A stretch of DNA of 64,000 nt from Bolinopsis microptera (taxonomy: Eukaryota; Ctenophora; Tentaculata; Lobata; Bolinopsidae), in the NCBI RefSeq assembly GCF_026151205.1, contig NC_087072.1, forward strand, positions 3,801,375-3,865,374, read 5' to 3'. The notes under the pieces were generated by a model, which had not been told where the DNA came from, did no database searches, and saw only the letters and a program-made list of their open reading frames with translations. The translations under genes and the position numbers were made by a program. Positions 29,501-39,668 of this stretch are shown in pieces. Positions within the stretch are counted from its first letter, which is position 1; each line of letters starts with the position of its first letter.

Positions 29501-32500
29501 TACGGATTCTTCCTCTATTACTCTATACGTTTGAGATTTCTTATTTTAGCCACTGGTTTCATAGACCTATTACTTTAAACAAAGCCCATGATTGGTATCT
29601 GATCTACAGAAATTATAGCAACTTAAAACCGGTTAAATAAATCCCATTACATAGTGTTCAATATTTAGGAGACTAGTTTTTTAGTTATCACTTGAAAGCT
29701 CATAAATATAGAGTGCATGTTTCGATCAGTGTTTATTTGTGGGTATACCCTATCCATCCCCGGACTCAGGAGTGATAACAAATGGCTAAAAACCATTGAC
29801 TTCTTGTTTAAGTAATTGGACATATATTATCTATGCTACATTCTATGTTCTATGATAGCATATGATAAGTATTGTCATGACAAGAACACTCAACAGAATG
29901 GTGTCTCTATTCAACTGTAATGTGTTGGATTATCCCGGTACCATAGTAACAAAGTGTTACCAGATACCAAAGTTTACAGTAGCTCAAGTTAAGAAGGTGT
30001 GGGCACTGGCCACTGGGCCACACTTAACTTTGTGGGGTTGTGCAGACAGCTGTATACCAGCTGCAAAATATCACACCTAGAATGTCTATACTAGTTGCAT
30101 ATAGCGCACTCCAAATGACAGAAAACTATTTATTAGTTTATAGTTCGTAACAAATAAGCGGCCTCACCTGCTCCAGGAAAGTCAATGATTGGTTGATGTA
30201 CATCGCTTCTTTTTTAGTCAGACCTTCGCTCTGAAAACATAAATATTCGTCAGGCAACAGATTGTTTGTTTTTAATATCACACGTACGCTAATGTTATAG
30301 ATTGAATTGTGTTGGTTACCTAAATAACACATACACTGAAATGTATCCCCTTCAAAGTAAGCTGATAGTTTAACAATATTTAATAGTTAGTTTGACACAA
30401 ACACAATCACAATCCACATTTCATTCTAATATTATGTTAATGATGTTATCCTAAATGAAAAATTACTAGATAAAACATACCTTAGTTTTGCCAAGTCTCT
30501 CTGAACCGGCCAAGTCCACGAAGTTAAGTTTTGATAAGGTGAAATTAGATGAAGACTGGGTTCTGGAACGACTCTGAAATTTCGCACAGTTTAGTCACGG
30601 TATAAGTTGTATTACCAGAGGTATAATATAAACAGCACTAAACAGTACATACAGTATACAATATACAATATACACTATACATGGTATAGTATACAATATT
30701 TAATTTTACATAGACCAGCAAATAATACAATAAACCTATCAGAAAATAAAACAGTCTTAGGCATGCGATGATTCGTAGAGATCATGAAACTAACGAAGCT
30801 AACATGAAACACATGATATAAAATAAAATATGTAAAATAAGTACAAATCCTTCTAACCTCTATGTGAACAGTAAAGACACAGTGAGACCGTGAACTGGCG
30901 TGATTGAGAGCATGTTCTGCTATAACCCTGTTTGTCTCACCCTCAAACAGCAGATTCAGCGCTTCTTCCTCGTTGTCAGCTAACCTCACGTTCAGTCCCT
31001 TTACTACTGTCAATCCAGCGTCCTGTTATGCAGTGCAATTTAGATGAAATCATAACTCTTTCCAACCTAATCTTATACAACCTAAATTAGCCCCAATTCA
31101 GTAATTAACTTTGTGATTTTCGCTCTTAAATACCTCGGTATAATACGTTGAGAACAAGTGAGTAGCAATTTCCTAATAAAATCAACAAGTGCTGCAGAAT
31201 TGCATGTATCAAGTTGCAGATGGTAAATTTCTCTGCAATTCGGTAACACAAAATAAGGCCTGGCCCAGCTGAAACTTACCTCGGATATAGTGAGTGTTTT
31301 TGGTTCTTCGTTCTCATCGGCTAATAGATCAGTCAGAATCTCGTTATAAATCTCCATGTAAGATACCCTAAGGGCATATTCTCTTATTATGAAGATTTTT
31401 GCAACAATTAAACAAGATTGAAAATGCAGATATTAAATAAGTCATAGAAATTGCTCCAAGATTTTGTCACATTCCCCCGAAAAGACGTCACGAACTATCA
31501 CATATATTGCCACATTATATTGCCACACAAAAGATATTGCCACGCAAAAGATAACGAACCTTACTATAACGGAATGTTCTATCATGGAGTTGATAGACTG
31601 ATACAGGTGGGACAGTGCACGTGGTATCATTCCTCTTTCTTGGAAGTTCTCAGTTGATCCGGTTATGGTAAAGGTTTTACCGGCTCCGGTCTGACCGTAC
31701 GCCATGACTGTACCGTTATAACCTGCAACAATTGTTATTATAAGAGGAGGTTTTTTGGTCAATAAGCTGGAAATCTATGTGGTGGAATTTGAAGTACTCT
31801 TCGAAGCAGCGCAAATGAGTAGAGTCACGTGAATAGATATGTTTCTGAGACCGTTATACTATACTACAATATACACATCAGGACTTATCTAAAGAAAGGT
31901 TTTTACCGTCGAGAGCTTTGTCTACTATTTGTGAGACACAGTCGTTGTAAACAGAGTCCTGGGCAGCATTGTGGAAAACCCTGTCCATTGGAAAGCTCCA
32001 GTCTGACACCTGAATAGGAGGACACAGTTTAAATAGCTTTATGGCATGTGGTCAATTCTTATACAGTGGCATTACAGTGATATCATGCAATATTCTCACT
32101 TGACATGACGTGCATGGCATATATTATTATATATGAACATTTTCAAATTGATTGCTAAAATATCAGCTAGTAGAACACACTACGTTATCACACGATGAAT
32201 GGCCAGTTGACGCTTCGTGGAGCGGTATTAACAAGCAGATAATATTGGATTGAAAAGTTGCACATGAGTGTGACTTGTTGGACGGCTCTGACAAACAAAT
32301 ATATTCTTCAAGCAGTGCGAGCTAATCCCAAATCACCACAAATATCAACAAGAAGTGTTATCAAAATAAATTCATCAATAGAAACTCTATCACTATTCAA
32401 ACTTGACCACAAAATTAGATAAAGTTGACAAAAAATACTAAATTACTTGATAAAAAATGTTTTAATTAATCAAATATGTTTAGTAATGTACCTGGTTATT

Positions 32501-32629
32501 GATGTGTCCGATGGGATGTTTGTTAGAGTGCACTACAACCTTGCTGTCCTCTAAAATCTCTATGTAGTTATGAGCGAAGTTATTAGTGGGTCTCACCCTC
32601 ACCACTACTTTCACTCTATTGTGTGCCAT
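20539..32629 (-). CDS. KIF9: KIF9, kinesin-9 family motor of cilia and flagella
   Basis: Twenty coding exons on the minus strand: 32492-32629, 31907-32009, 31560-31722, 31280-31367, 30858-31022, 30481-30573, 30168-30230, 29075-29224, 28777-28854, 28288-28356, 28025-28147, 27752-27871, 25128-25387, 24758-25032, 24497-24619, 24291-24355, 23911-24141, 21592-21642, 21374-21427, 20539-20619; about 830 aa. The motor domain has the P-loop GQTGAGKT (about residues 90-97), switch I SSRSH and switch II DLAGSE (about 239-244). The tail carries kinesin-9 blocks: [45 protein letters not shown] and the short end [13 protein letters not shown]. Kinesin-9 proteins act in the axonemal central apparatus and flagellar motility. 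The exon 14 acceptor is the weakest point: the first AG gives the wrong phase, and an AG 7 nt later keeps the frame. Exon 17 could also stop at an earlier GTGAGT. A UGT-like gene lies antisense inside the intron between exons 17 and 18. Confidence 0.93.
22117..23754 (+). CDS. UDP-glycosyltransferase-like membrane protein, nested in KIF9 intron
   Basis: Intact single-exon frame of 545 aa. Layout is that of animal UGTs: an N-terminal hydrophobic signal (residues 1-19), a luminal acceptor-binding half with [14 protein letters not shown], a C-terminal donor half with [18 protein letters not shown], one membrane span near residues 508-530, and a basic cytosolic tail ending KKLKSD, a possible KxKxx ER-retrieval motif. 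Two features are unusual. The SHW-type site that carries the catalytic His near the N-terminus reads SIVYPN, with no His. The donor signature usually containing HGG reads [12 protein letters not shown]. UGTs transfer sugars from UDP-sugars to lipophilic compounds in the ER, and this copy may be inactive or specialised. It lies antisense in the 2.3-kb KIF9 intron between 21642 and 23911. Confidence 0.8.
   Translation: MLLMWFSQFLLLQNIVFVTSDNVLLTTPWSDSIVYPNILLDIASLLADHGHNVTFLALDTDDNIPDNIRYLVGNVSRTEKILQRTEYLHEVAEASGALAGPSSRLITQSIVGSNKALEVNIEQLKIRFDYLMSKEVEDIIRAGNFSLIIADETAFHPIALQTRKLMKQNQEQPNQIPIITVLSIADQHRSRIEQNLPTLLTSEAGQFLNLYTSYTPPDFNTRLTTLWEIGYFAWQVVPRILSLFTGYLEEAGVGSLTELDNMTSLYLVNDHPAISFSNLAPPNSVNIASLNFKTPRKVPQHFTEFVEECGNRRVVMVVLEEVAYKSRLKKINQTVGKLILESLQKEGFCVVGQKLPSHFINDQTFNSANLPVENILGSGMVSLFICQCGNKQRIQGVLYQVPMLCVPLFADQFSNSVSVVRNQFGAMLMREEMSEETSSNSVKNVLEQWDDIKANLARSASAVLDDPNGSKQAVLFYCNYLLKFGNADYLKNKVIMKQSVIQVYNLDILGLLTIILVVLGCFLFILMRTSFKFCGWFIQKKLKSD
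25976..26353. mobile_element. 378-bp foldback/MITE-like element
   Basis: Ends in a 25-bp inverted repeat: GAATTGTAAGCGAATGTCGC... on the left, and its near-perfect complement ...GCGACAATTGCTTACAATTC on the right. Inside is a perfect palindrome with 33-bp arms (26108-26140 and 26143-26175) and a 2-nt centre. It has no coding capacity, as expected for a non-autonomous element. Confidence 0.75.
26821..27019. mobile_element. foldback element, about 200 bp
   Basis: Outer inverted repeat TGAAATACTGATAGT / ACTATCAGTATTTCA, and inner imperfect arms of about 40 bp (26837-26879 and 26905-26944) containing TTTTCGGCGTCAACGCCAT and its complement. It is noncoding. Confidence 0.7.
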
Positions 32630-33595
32630 CTAGTGAGGGTTCAGTATTAAAAACTGTGATTTGTAAAGGTGTTCATAATTTGAATACAACTTATTTCATA
32701 CAATCTTCTAAGAACCTTACTATGAACAAACAACAATTTGTATCATTTGATCATCAATTTTATAGCTTCTTCAAAACAAAATTAGGATAATTAAAGTGAC
32801 GATATGACACAGTAAAACAATACCAATATATTTTGCAGTAAAATCCTTTAAAACTTTTGAAGAGCCATCAATCAAGATCATTACATTCTACATATTCATT
32901 CCATCTTATTCAGTGCATGCAGATGATAAATTAGATTTTCTACAAATTCAAACCGAACTTGCTCGCATGCATCATTAAAACATTTTAATATTCATTTCAA
33001 AACTAAATCGGCTCATAAAAACGAAATCTACATCATTATTTACAGATGATACTACATACAATCAATAGAAATGATAAGAGAAACTTTCAATAACTTATTA
33101 AAGAAGAAAGACCGGATATAATAATCTACAAAATCCCACAAAGTAAGTATACCCTTGTTATCACGCCATGATTACATACATAACATATAGATAAAATCTA
33201 TAGCTGCTACGTTATACATAACAAAAATCTAGATTTCTGTTCACAGAATTTTCAAAATTACTGCACAACCATCGACACATGCATCACTGAGGAAAAAACA
33301 AGTGGTATAAACATTTTTGCACTCATGCCAAAAACCGAATGATGAGCTTTATACAATTTTTCTCAGAGTTACAGTTGTTGAAAATCATGAGGTAGTAATG
33401 AAAATTATATATGATAACATATGAAAATCTATGATCTGCAGAAAAGAAAATATAGTAACCCTAAGATGTTAGGGTGGAACAAGTTTTCATCGTTTTAACC
33501 GATCGAAATATCAAAATGCTCATCTAAGCAGCACTCATAAGAGCTCATCCATTCTCTAATTTTAAGATCTAAACCACCACAAAAGTTAGTTAAAG
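32630..33595. other. intergenic, KIF9 upstream / CIMAP2 downstream
   Basis: AT-rich, no recognised feature. It separates two minus-strand genes, so it should contain the CIMAP2 3' end and the KIF9 promoter. No TATA box or other clear element identified. Confidence 0.5.
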
Positions 33596-34870
33596 TCATT
33601 GAAATGCAGGATGAATGAACTGTTTAGTACTGAGAGGAACATCTTTTTCTCTCATTCTTTCCTGCAACATCAGGTCTCTAGAAGCCATACCAGTTGCACC
33701 GTATCTTTGTGTCTTAGATTTGAATGAAGACACATGCCCAGTGCAGCCCTTCTGTAGACTGTTGTTAGACTTCTCTATCTCGTAGCGCCCAACTCCACAC
33801 GGGTTCCCTCCAGCTGGTCCCATGAAGAAAGTGCGAGCTCGCCGGTCGATGCGCTCAGAAGACATGTTAAATCCAACTTTAGGTTTTGTGATATGCTTAA
33901 CACCGCTCATCTCTGCGATATCGTACGTTCCTGGCCCAGGATCAGTGGAACGACGTGGACATTGAGACAATGTGCTGCAATAAACACGTTCTGTGGGAGC
34001 AAACGGATAGTGCTCTAACTTACCAAACTTTCCTTTCTTGTACCAGTAAGGGTCATTCCATTTGTCAGTGAAAGACGTGGTTGGGTACTGGCCAGGTCCC
34101 AGATTCATACGAGAGGGTTGAGCATAATACCCTGTGTTTATTGGCTTAGAACGAGAGACATTAAATAAATCGTAAGGCCCCTTTTTGCTTGTAACTTTCT
34201 CAATGAGGTTCTGGGTAAAGCTCTTGTACTCATACTGTCCGGGGCCAAGATCACACCCAACTTGAGGGAGCATCCTTGGTTTACTGTCAGATGCTCTCAT
34301 TATCACGGTGCTCGTTCTCTCTTTTTCTTTATCTTCCAGAAGTTTACCAGGAATTCCACCGCTTCCGTATGTCCCTGGGCCGGGAATTACAAAGTTTCTA
34401 GGAGGATCTCGTGATGTCGGGGCAAACCTAGGTTCAAGAGTCGAGCAGATGCCATGTAAGCTTTTTGGCCGTGAGTCAAGCTCCTCCCACATATCTTTGG
34501 AATTGTAGGTACCAGGACCAAGATTTTCTTTTTGTCTTTTTTGCTTCTCAAACTGTTCCCGATTAAGGAGGTGCGGCATTTTCGCTTGAATCTCCGCTTC
34601 GTATCCTTCTTTCCAACCAGGTCCTGAGGATCTTTTTTTGACGGTGTCGTGAGTAAATCCACCCTGTGCAATATTGTATGACCCAGGTCCCAGCCGACGG
34701 TTTTCTTCAGCCATAGACTTCTTGTCATAACAAACTTGAACAAATGTGCCGGGATATTTTTTACCAGGATGTATGCCACATACTTCAAATCTCTTAGCAC
34801 GAGCACCGAACCCCATGGGAGCCTTGACAGGCGCCGATTCGATATCGGCAGTCATCTGTATATCTAACAT
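33596..34870 (-). CDS. CIMAP2: CIMAP2/LEXM, SHIPPO (STPG) repeat ciliary microtubule protein
   Basis: Single exon of 424 aa starting at the ATG at 34868-34870; a second in-frame ATG five codons later (MTADIES) could also serve. The N-terminal block GFGARAKRF...GIHPGKKYPGTFV is the part I recall from vertebrate LEXM/CIMAP2. Six or seven Pro-Gly-rich repeats follow: LGPGSYN, LGPGTYN, PGPGTYG, LGPGQYE, LGPGQYP, PGPGTYD and a degenerate GVGRYE. Proteins with these repeats bind axonemal or sperm-tail microtubules. Placement next to KIF9 on the same strand puts two ciliary genes together, though they have separate intervals and are not an operon on this evidence. Another SHIPPO-repeat paralogue is the main alternative identity. 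Confidence 0.8.
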   Translation of the reverse strand: MLDIQMTADIESAPVKAPMGFGARAKRFEVCGIHPGKKYPGTFVQVCYDKKSMAEENRRLGPGSYNIAQGGFTHDTVKKRSSGPGWKEGYEAEIQAKMPHLLNREQFEKQKRQKENLGPGTYNSKDMWEELDSRPKSLHGICSTLEPRFAPTSRDPPRNFVIPGPGTYGSGGIPGKLLEDKEKERTSTVIMRASDSKPRMLPQVGCDLGPGQYEYKSFTQNLIEKVTSKKGPYDLFNVSRSKPINTGYYAQPSRMNLGPGQYPTTSFTDKWNDPYWYKKGKFGKLEHYPFAPTERVYCSTLSQCPRRSTDPGPGTYDIAEMSGVKHITKPKVGFNMSSERIDRRARTFFMGPAGGNPCGVGRYEIEKSNNSLQKGCTGHVSSFKSKTQRYGATGMASRDLMLQERMREKDVPLSTKQFIHPAFQ

Positions 34871-36341
34871 CAAACTTAAGGGTTCATATGGTCCGCGAAT
34901 GCACCCTGCTATAGCGATATTAAGTTATGACTAACAATTATGACTTTTGGTCATTTTCAATGAAATTATAAAATTTATTAGACATGCTTCAACATAGTAT
35001 GATTTACGGCAAAAAAAACTAACGTCGATCTCAACTGTTTGGCTGTTAACAAGGAGGACGGAACAAATATCGGCAAAGCAGCCAACAAGCACAAGTGCCT
35101 CAGCAGTCAGCTTACCAAGAAATAAACATTTACCAAAGCTACAACTGCTTAGTCAAAAAATACTTAAGGAAACAAAGAGGAATACAAAAGCAATATATAT
35201 ATGTTCATGACTTAGTTACTACAACTGCCTGTAACTCTCCGATGTAGCTATGAGCGCTGCAAATTGCAAACTGCAAACTGCAGAAAGTGTGTTCAATTGC
35301 AAAAGCATACCACTCAACTATATTCAAAGCAGCAAAACTCGTAAATTTTTCTAAAGTCGGGTTACAAACAACTGATAAGTTACACGCTACAATGGAACAG
35401 GAAGCTGATTGGTGCTTCACCGTCAAAGTTAAGGACTAGGGAGTGGATTTTCAGTAAAAAAGCCCTGAAAACGCGCATAATTGCGCGTAATGACCATAGA
35501 GTTGTTGTAGAAACAATCCAACGCGACTATATTTTGTCTCAATGTTTTAATACGAGTGCGCGGCACATTAAAATCCGAAGATGCTATTTCGTTTTCATGC
35601 TACATTTTCTTTTTGTACCTGCGTTATTGGTTATATAACTATTCATAATATAAAGTGTGACCTGAAATTTTATTCTATGCTAATGGTTAAGTAGTCGGAT
35701 TAAGATTGTTCTTATGCTTTGGTGTTTTTTCAAAACGTGTTTATGTTTGTATGTATGTTTATTGTGCTGTTAACATTGTCTTGTTTACATGTTAATCATA
35801 TGTTTTTATTGTTTTATGTTGTACAATTTTTACGGAAAAGGAAAATTACCCAAAATTTATAAAATTAATAATTATTGATCGGTATTAATATTTTGATCAT
35901 CCGGTCCATGTTTGGCACATTGCACATAAACTAAAACATTAAAAACAACCGTTAATTGTTAATTTTCAAAATTAACTTATAAATTGTTTACCAAACATAT
36001 AAGTCAAAATTTAATCTTATCTATTTAAATGTAACGTCGTAGCATGAAATTAAACCGAAACGTTTGTTTTATGTACTTCCAGTATGTACTCCCAGTATTA
36101 TGTTCAAATTTTAGAAGTTAAGCCATATCTTAAACATTTTCCTTCTACGCGCCGCGCAAGCGAAAGCAAAGAACTTTATACTGCAAGAAAAATCGAGCGT
36201 TGAATTGTCATCCCGCAAAACACCGTGTCGTATTTGTGTATTGCGTGTTGATAAATTTAGCTAAATTGTTACCGTGACCGTTCACGGACCATTGAATTAA
36301 ATTCCATTCTTATCTGTTCACCATTACCTTCATAGGGTAAT
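34871..36341. other. divergent intergenic region between CIMAP2 and TRMT5
   Basis: About 1.5 kb between two divergent starts, AT-rich with short GC patches (ACGCGCATAATTGCGCGT near 35471 and GCGCCGCGC near 36150). Possible promoters for both genes, with no defined box. The frame 35205-35426 has no recognisable feature. Confidence 0.45.
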
Positions 36342-37553
36342 ATGGTTTCTGCAGACTCAAAGTCGATTACCGCACCCGAACTCAAGCCACATCCGTGTCC
36401 TGACATACGTGTTCTTGATCGGGAAAGATTCAACTTGACGATAACTTGTCGTGCAATCGAAGTTCCAGTGAAGAGATGTACTGAAATTGTGAAATTGATA
36501 GACCGAACTGACTCAATATTTTCTCATTTGCAACATAAACCTCGTTTTGTTCAACCGTGTGAAGAAGACAGCTCACGAAAACTTATTCTTCTTGACGACA
36601 ATCAAACTCTTCCGTTTGCTGACAATGATATAAGTGAACGATCTGTTGATGTTAAGTTAACCTATAAAAACTGGTCAGCATCTCAAATAATCCGAGCCAT
36701 ACTTCCTCCTTCAATTGAGGACACTTTAGTGGTATCGGGATTCGAAATAGTTGGTCATATCGCACATTTGAATTTAAAAGAATGCCATCAACCTTACAAA
36801 TCGATCATTGGACAAGTCATATTGGACAAGAATCCATCCATTAAAACTGTGGTAAACAAATTAAATACCATTCATGCGGAGTATAGATACTTTGAAATGG
36901 AATTATTGGCTGGTGAAAATAACTTGATCACCACTGCAATCGAACACAAGTTGAAGTATTGCATGGATTTTTCAAAGTTGTACTGGAATTCAAGATTAGG
37001 AACGGAACATAGAAGAATTGCAGATCTGGTTCCTGTTGGTTCAACTGTGTTAGACATGTTCTGTGGGATAGGTCCTTTTGCACTTCCTCTTGCAAAGAAG
37101 AAATGTCATGTTCACGCCAATGATCTTAACCCAGAATCATACAAGTACCTTTTAAAAAACATTGAAATAAATAAGATTAAATCTCAATATATAACCTGTT
37201 ACAATCAAGATGGCAGAGAACTAATCAGAAACTTCACTGGTCAAATTGACTTTGTCTTAATGAACTTGCCAGCTTCTGCCTACGAATTCTTGGATGTTTT
37301 CGTAGGACTGTTTTCAAAACGGGAAGAAGGAATGAAACCTCCGACTGTCTTCTGTTATCACTTTGCTGATATTGAAGCTCCTAAAGCATTTACAATCGCC
37401 GCAATATCTGACAAGCTAGGCTGTACCATTGTTCCTGAAGAGGTGCATCTCGTCCGGAAGACTGCTCCTAAAACATGGATGACTTGTGTCAGATTCACTG
37501 TTCCAGAGTCCGTGCTGTACTCTGAGAGCCGAAACAAGAGGTTAAGGTTTTAA
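36342..37553 (+). CDS. TRMT5: TRMT5, tRNA (guanine-37-N1)-methyltransferase
   Basis: Single exon, 403 aa, of the TRM5/TYW2 class. The enzyme methylates N1 of G37 next to the anticodon, using S-adenosylmethionine, which prevents +1 frameshifting. The C-terminal Rossmann-like domain has the SAM loop VLDMFCGIGPFALPLA, the acidic ANDLNPESYKYL block that contacts SAM ribose, and the NLPASAYEFLD motif (family NPPY/NLP position). The middle domain has SEIVGHIAHLNL-type residues (FEIVGHIAHLNLKE) and YRYFEMELLAG. The N-terminus has no long mitochondrial presequence, although vertebrate TRMT5 is partly mitochondrial. The start at 36342 is the first ATG of the frame. Confidence 0.95.
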   Translation: MVSADSKSITAPELKPHPCPDIRVLDRERFNLTITCRAIEVPVKRCTEIVKLIDRTDSIFSHLQHKPRFVQPCEEDSSRKLILLDDNQTLPFADNDISERSVDVKLTYKNWSASQIIRAILPPSIEDTLVVSGFEIVGHIAHLNLKECHQPYKSIIGQVILDKNPSIKTVVNKLNTIHAEYRYFEMELLAGENNLITTAIEHKLKYCMDFSKLYWNSRLGTEHRRIADLVPVGSTVLDMFCGIGPFALPLAKKKCHVHANDLNPESYKYLLKNIEINKIKSQYITCYNQDGRELIRNFTGQIDFVLMNLPASAYEFLDVFVGLFSKREEGMKPPTVFCYHFADIEAPKAFTIAAISDKLGCTIVPEEVHLVRKTAPKTWMTCVRFTVPESVLYSESRNKRLRF

Positions 37554-37790
37554 TTTGAATGTAAATAAGAAAAAGTTGTATCTTTATCAAGTTTTATCTT
37601 CGTATTGTATTCTTTAATCTAGTTTTTAATGGCAGTTTCAGAAATACCTTGACAAATTTCTCGAGTTCCACTTTGTATACTCTTTCATGATAAGAATTTG
37701 AATATTTTTTTATGTGGTTACTTTGAATTATTGACTACTATCAGTGGAATTTTCATTTTACTCAATATTTCTCAGGAGTAGCCAATAGCC

Positions 37791-39196
37791 ATGAATCCAG
37801 CAAGATGTTTTAGTGTGGTCAATAGATGCTCAAGTTACGTTTCATCTCGCTCAATGAAGATATACACTAGGACTGGCGACAAAGGAAAAACCAGTACCTA
37901 CACTGGTAAACGGTAGGTTGCTTTACTTTATAGATATAATACTTTCCTGGTAATCTTACTTGTTATCTTTCACAATGCTACTTTATCAACTGTCTACCAT
38001 GTCATGCAATAATAGAAATACAGTTTCCAGGTTACCAAAAGATGACGTGATATTTGGTGCCCTCGGAGCTGTGGACACGTTATCCTCGCACATTGGGCTT
38101 TCAAGAGTTCACTGCCAGCAGGATGATATCTTACAGGATCTCAAGTCAATTCAGTGCAATCTACAGGATCTAGGTTAGTTGAAATGTGTCTACAGGATTT
38201 AGGTTAGTTGAAATGTGTCGTTTAAACTGATTTTATCGGTACTACAATATCTCGTATAACGCAATAAAGTGCCACACCTAGTCTGTCTTACTTACTATAC
38301 GTCCATTTCGACCTCTATTTACTTTGATCTTGGTAAGTTGCTAAAGTAATACTATTTTAATAACGACGCTGATTACATGACTTCCTTTCTTATTGCTCCT
38401 GCTCGAGATATTGACAGTTTTCTAAAACTCCCACCATTACAGGCTCAGTGATAGCCACCCCTAGAGCCAGTGCCACTCCGCAACAACTGGAGAACATATC
38501 CTTCTCAACTGAACACATTTCAAATTTGGAGAGTAAGATAGACGCGTACACTGGCCATCTTCCACCTCTTACTAATTTTATTCTACCCTCCGGTTAGTAT
38601 TGTTTAGTATTCCTGTGATTAGTTTTCAATCGCTTGTATAATTAGAGTATTTTGGGCATTTATCATGTTTTTAAAGTATCTTAAAATCTATAATCTGACA
38701 TCATTTTCCAGTTTGATACCAATATAAATATTACGTCTGTGCAGAGATCGTGTAATTTAAGGCAATTGTGTCTCAAACAGTAATCAGATAATACTATTTC
38801 CAGGAAGCGAATGCTCGGCCCATTTGCACGTGACCAGAACATTTGCCAGAGCTGCTGAGCGCAGTATTGTACCGCTCCTTGAGCAGCACGGGTAACTCTA
38901 TTGTTCCTTCTCCAAAGTAGCACCTGATATTGTTATGAAACACTAGTAAATTAGGAACGTGTATCGGGGCATGATGTTTATCTAAATTGCAATAACATTA
39001 ATACAACTTTTAAAAGTGTAAAAGATAAAGCTCGCAATACTTGACCCGTGTTTTTAATTACAGGGGAGATATCGACGCAGTGTTCAAATATCTAAACAGA
39101 TTGTCGGATTATTTGTTCACTGCCGCAAGATACTGCTCTCATCACGACGGTATTCCCGAGGAAATCTATACCAAACAGACTCTTGGCGATTCTTAG
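37791..39196 (+). CDS. MMAB: MMAB, ATP:cob(I)alamin adenosyltransferase
   Basis: Five exons: 37791-37912, 38031-38173, 38443-38592, 38804-38891, 39064-39196 (636 nt, 211 aa), all GT-AG with matching phases. PduO-type enzyme that makes adenosylcobalamin for methylmalonyl-CoA mutase in mitochondria. Seen: an Arg/Ser-rich presequence likely to target mitochondria ([20 protein letters not shown]), the ATP-binding strand [54 protein letters not shown] and the signature [14 protein letters not shown]. The presequence is shorter than in mammals (human MMAB is 250 aa). A 29-bp tandem duplication covers the exon 2 donor; only the first copy keeps the frame. The gene starts about 240 bp after TRMT5 on the same strand. 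Confidence 0.96.
38161..38219 (+). repeat. 29-bp tandem duplication across MMAB exon 2 donor
   Basis: CTACAGGATCTAG|GTTAGTT... is repeated immediately as CTACAGGATTTAGGTTAGTT.... Both copies carry a usable GTTAGT. Use of the second adds 29 nt and shifts the frame. Confidence 0.9.
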
Positions 39197-39668
39197 TATT
39201 TCAATGTTTAATTTTCTGAGTATTTTGATGTCTGATATTCTTAGGAGTTTTGTGTTTGATGTAGAGGTATTTTTGTGATGTGACCCTTTAACGTTTCTTC
39301 AAATTCAATGATATCGAAGGAGCAATGTGACCCTTTGTTAACCATATAAAATACCACTATTGAATTTGTGATGTATATACTTACTGGGAATACAGAACCG
39401 ACCCCACATACAACTTTACATTCATTATTCTTTACCGTTAAAGACATTCGGCCCACTTTTATGGTTATGATATTGCTGTGGTTACCTATTAAATTGCTGT
39501 AACCTTGTGCCATTTAGTATTTAATTGCATTCCTTCCGTTAGCTGGAAGTTGAACACTTGAACAGTGTCTTTGCTGATTGTGAGGATCCTTTATGTGATG
39601 ACTTATAGCAATCTCATAAGATCACGTGATCACGAACTTGTTTAGGTTAGGTTCTATGATAATCCACC
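39197..39668. other. intergenic, MMAB to ERMARD
   Basis: About 470 bp. The minus-strand frame 39241-39513 has no recognisable feature. Probably MMAB 3' UTR plus the ERMARD promoter, with no specific box identified. Confidence 0.5.

Noticed and set aside
34387-34806. 139-aa minus-strand frame overlapping CIMAP2
   Set aside because: It is an alternative frame of the CIMAP2 coding exon; the overlapping 424-aa frame has the SHIPPO repeats.
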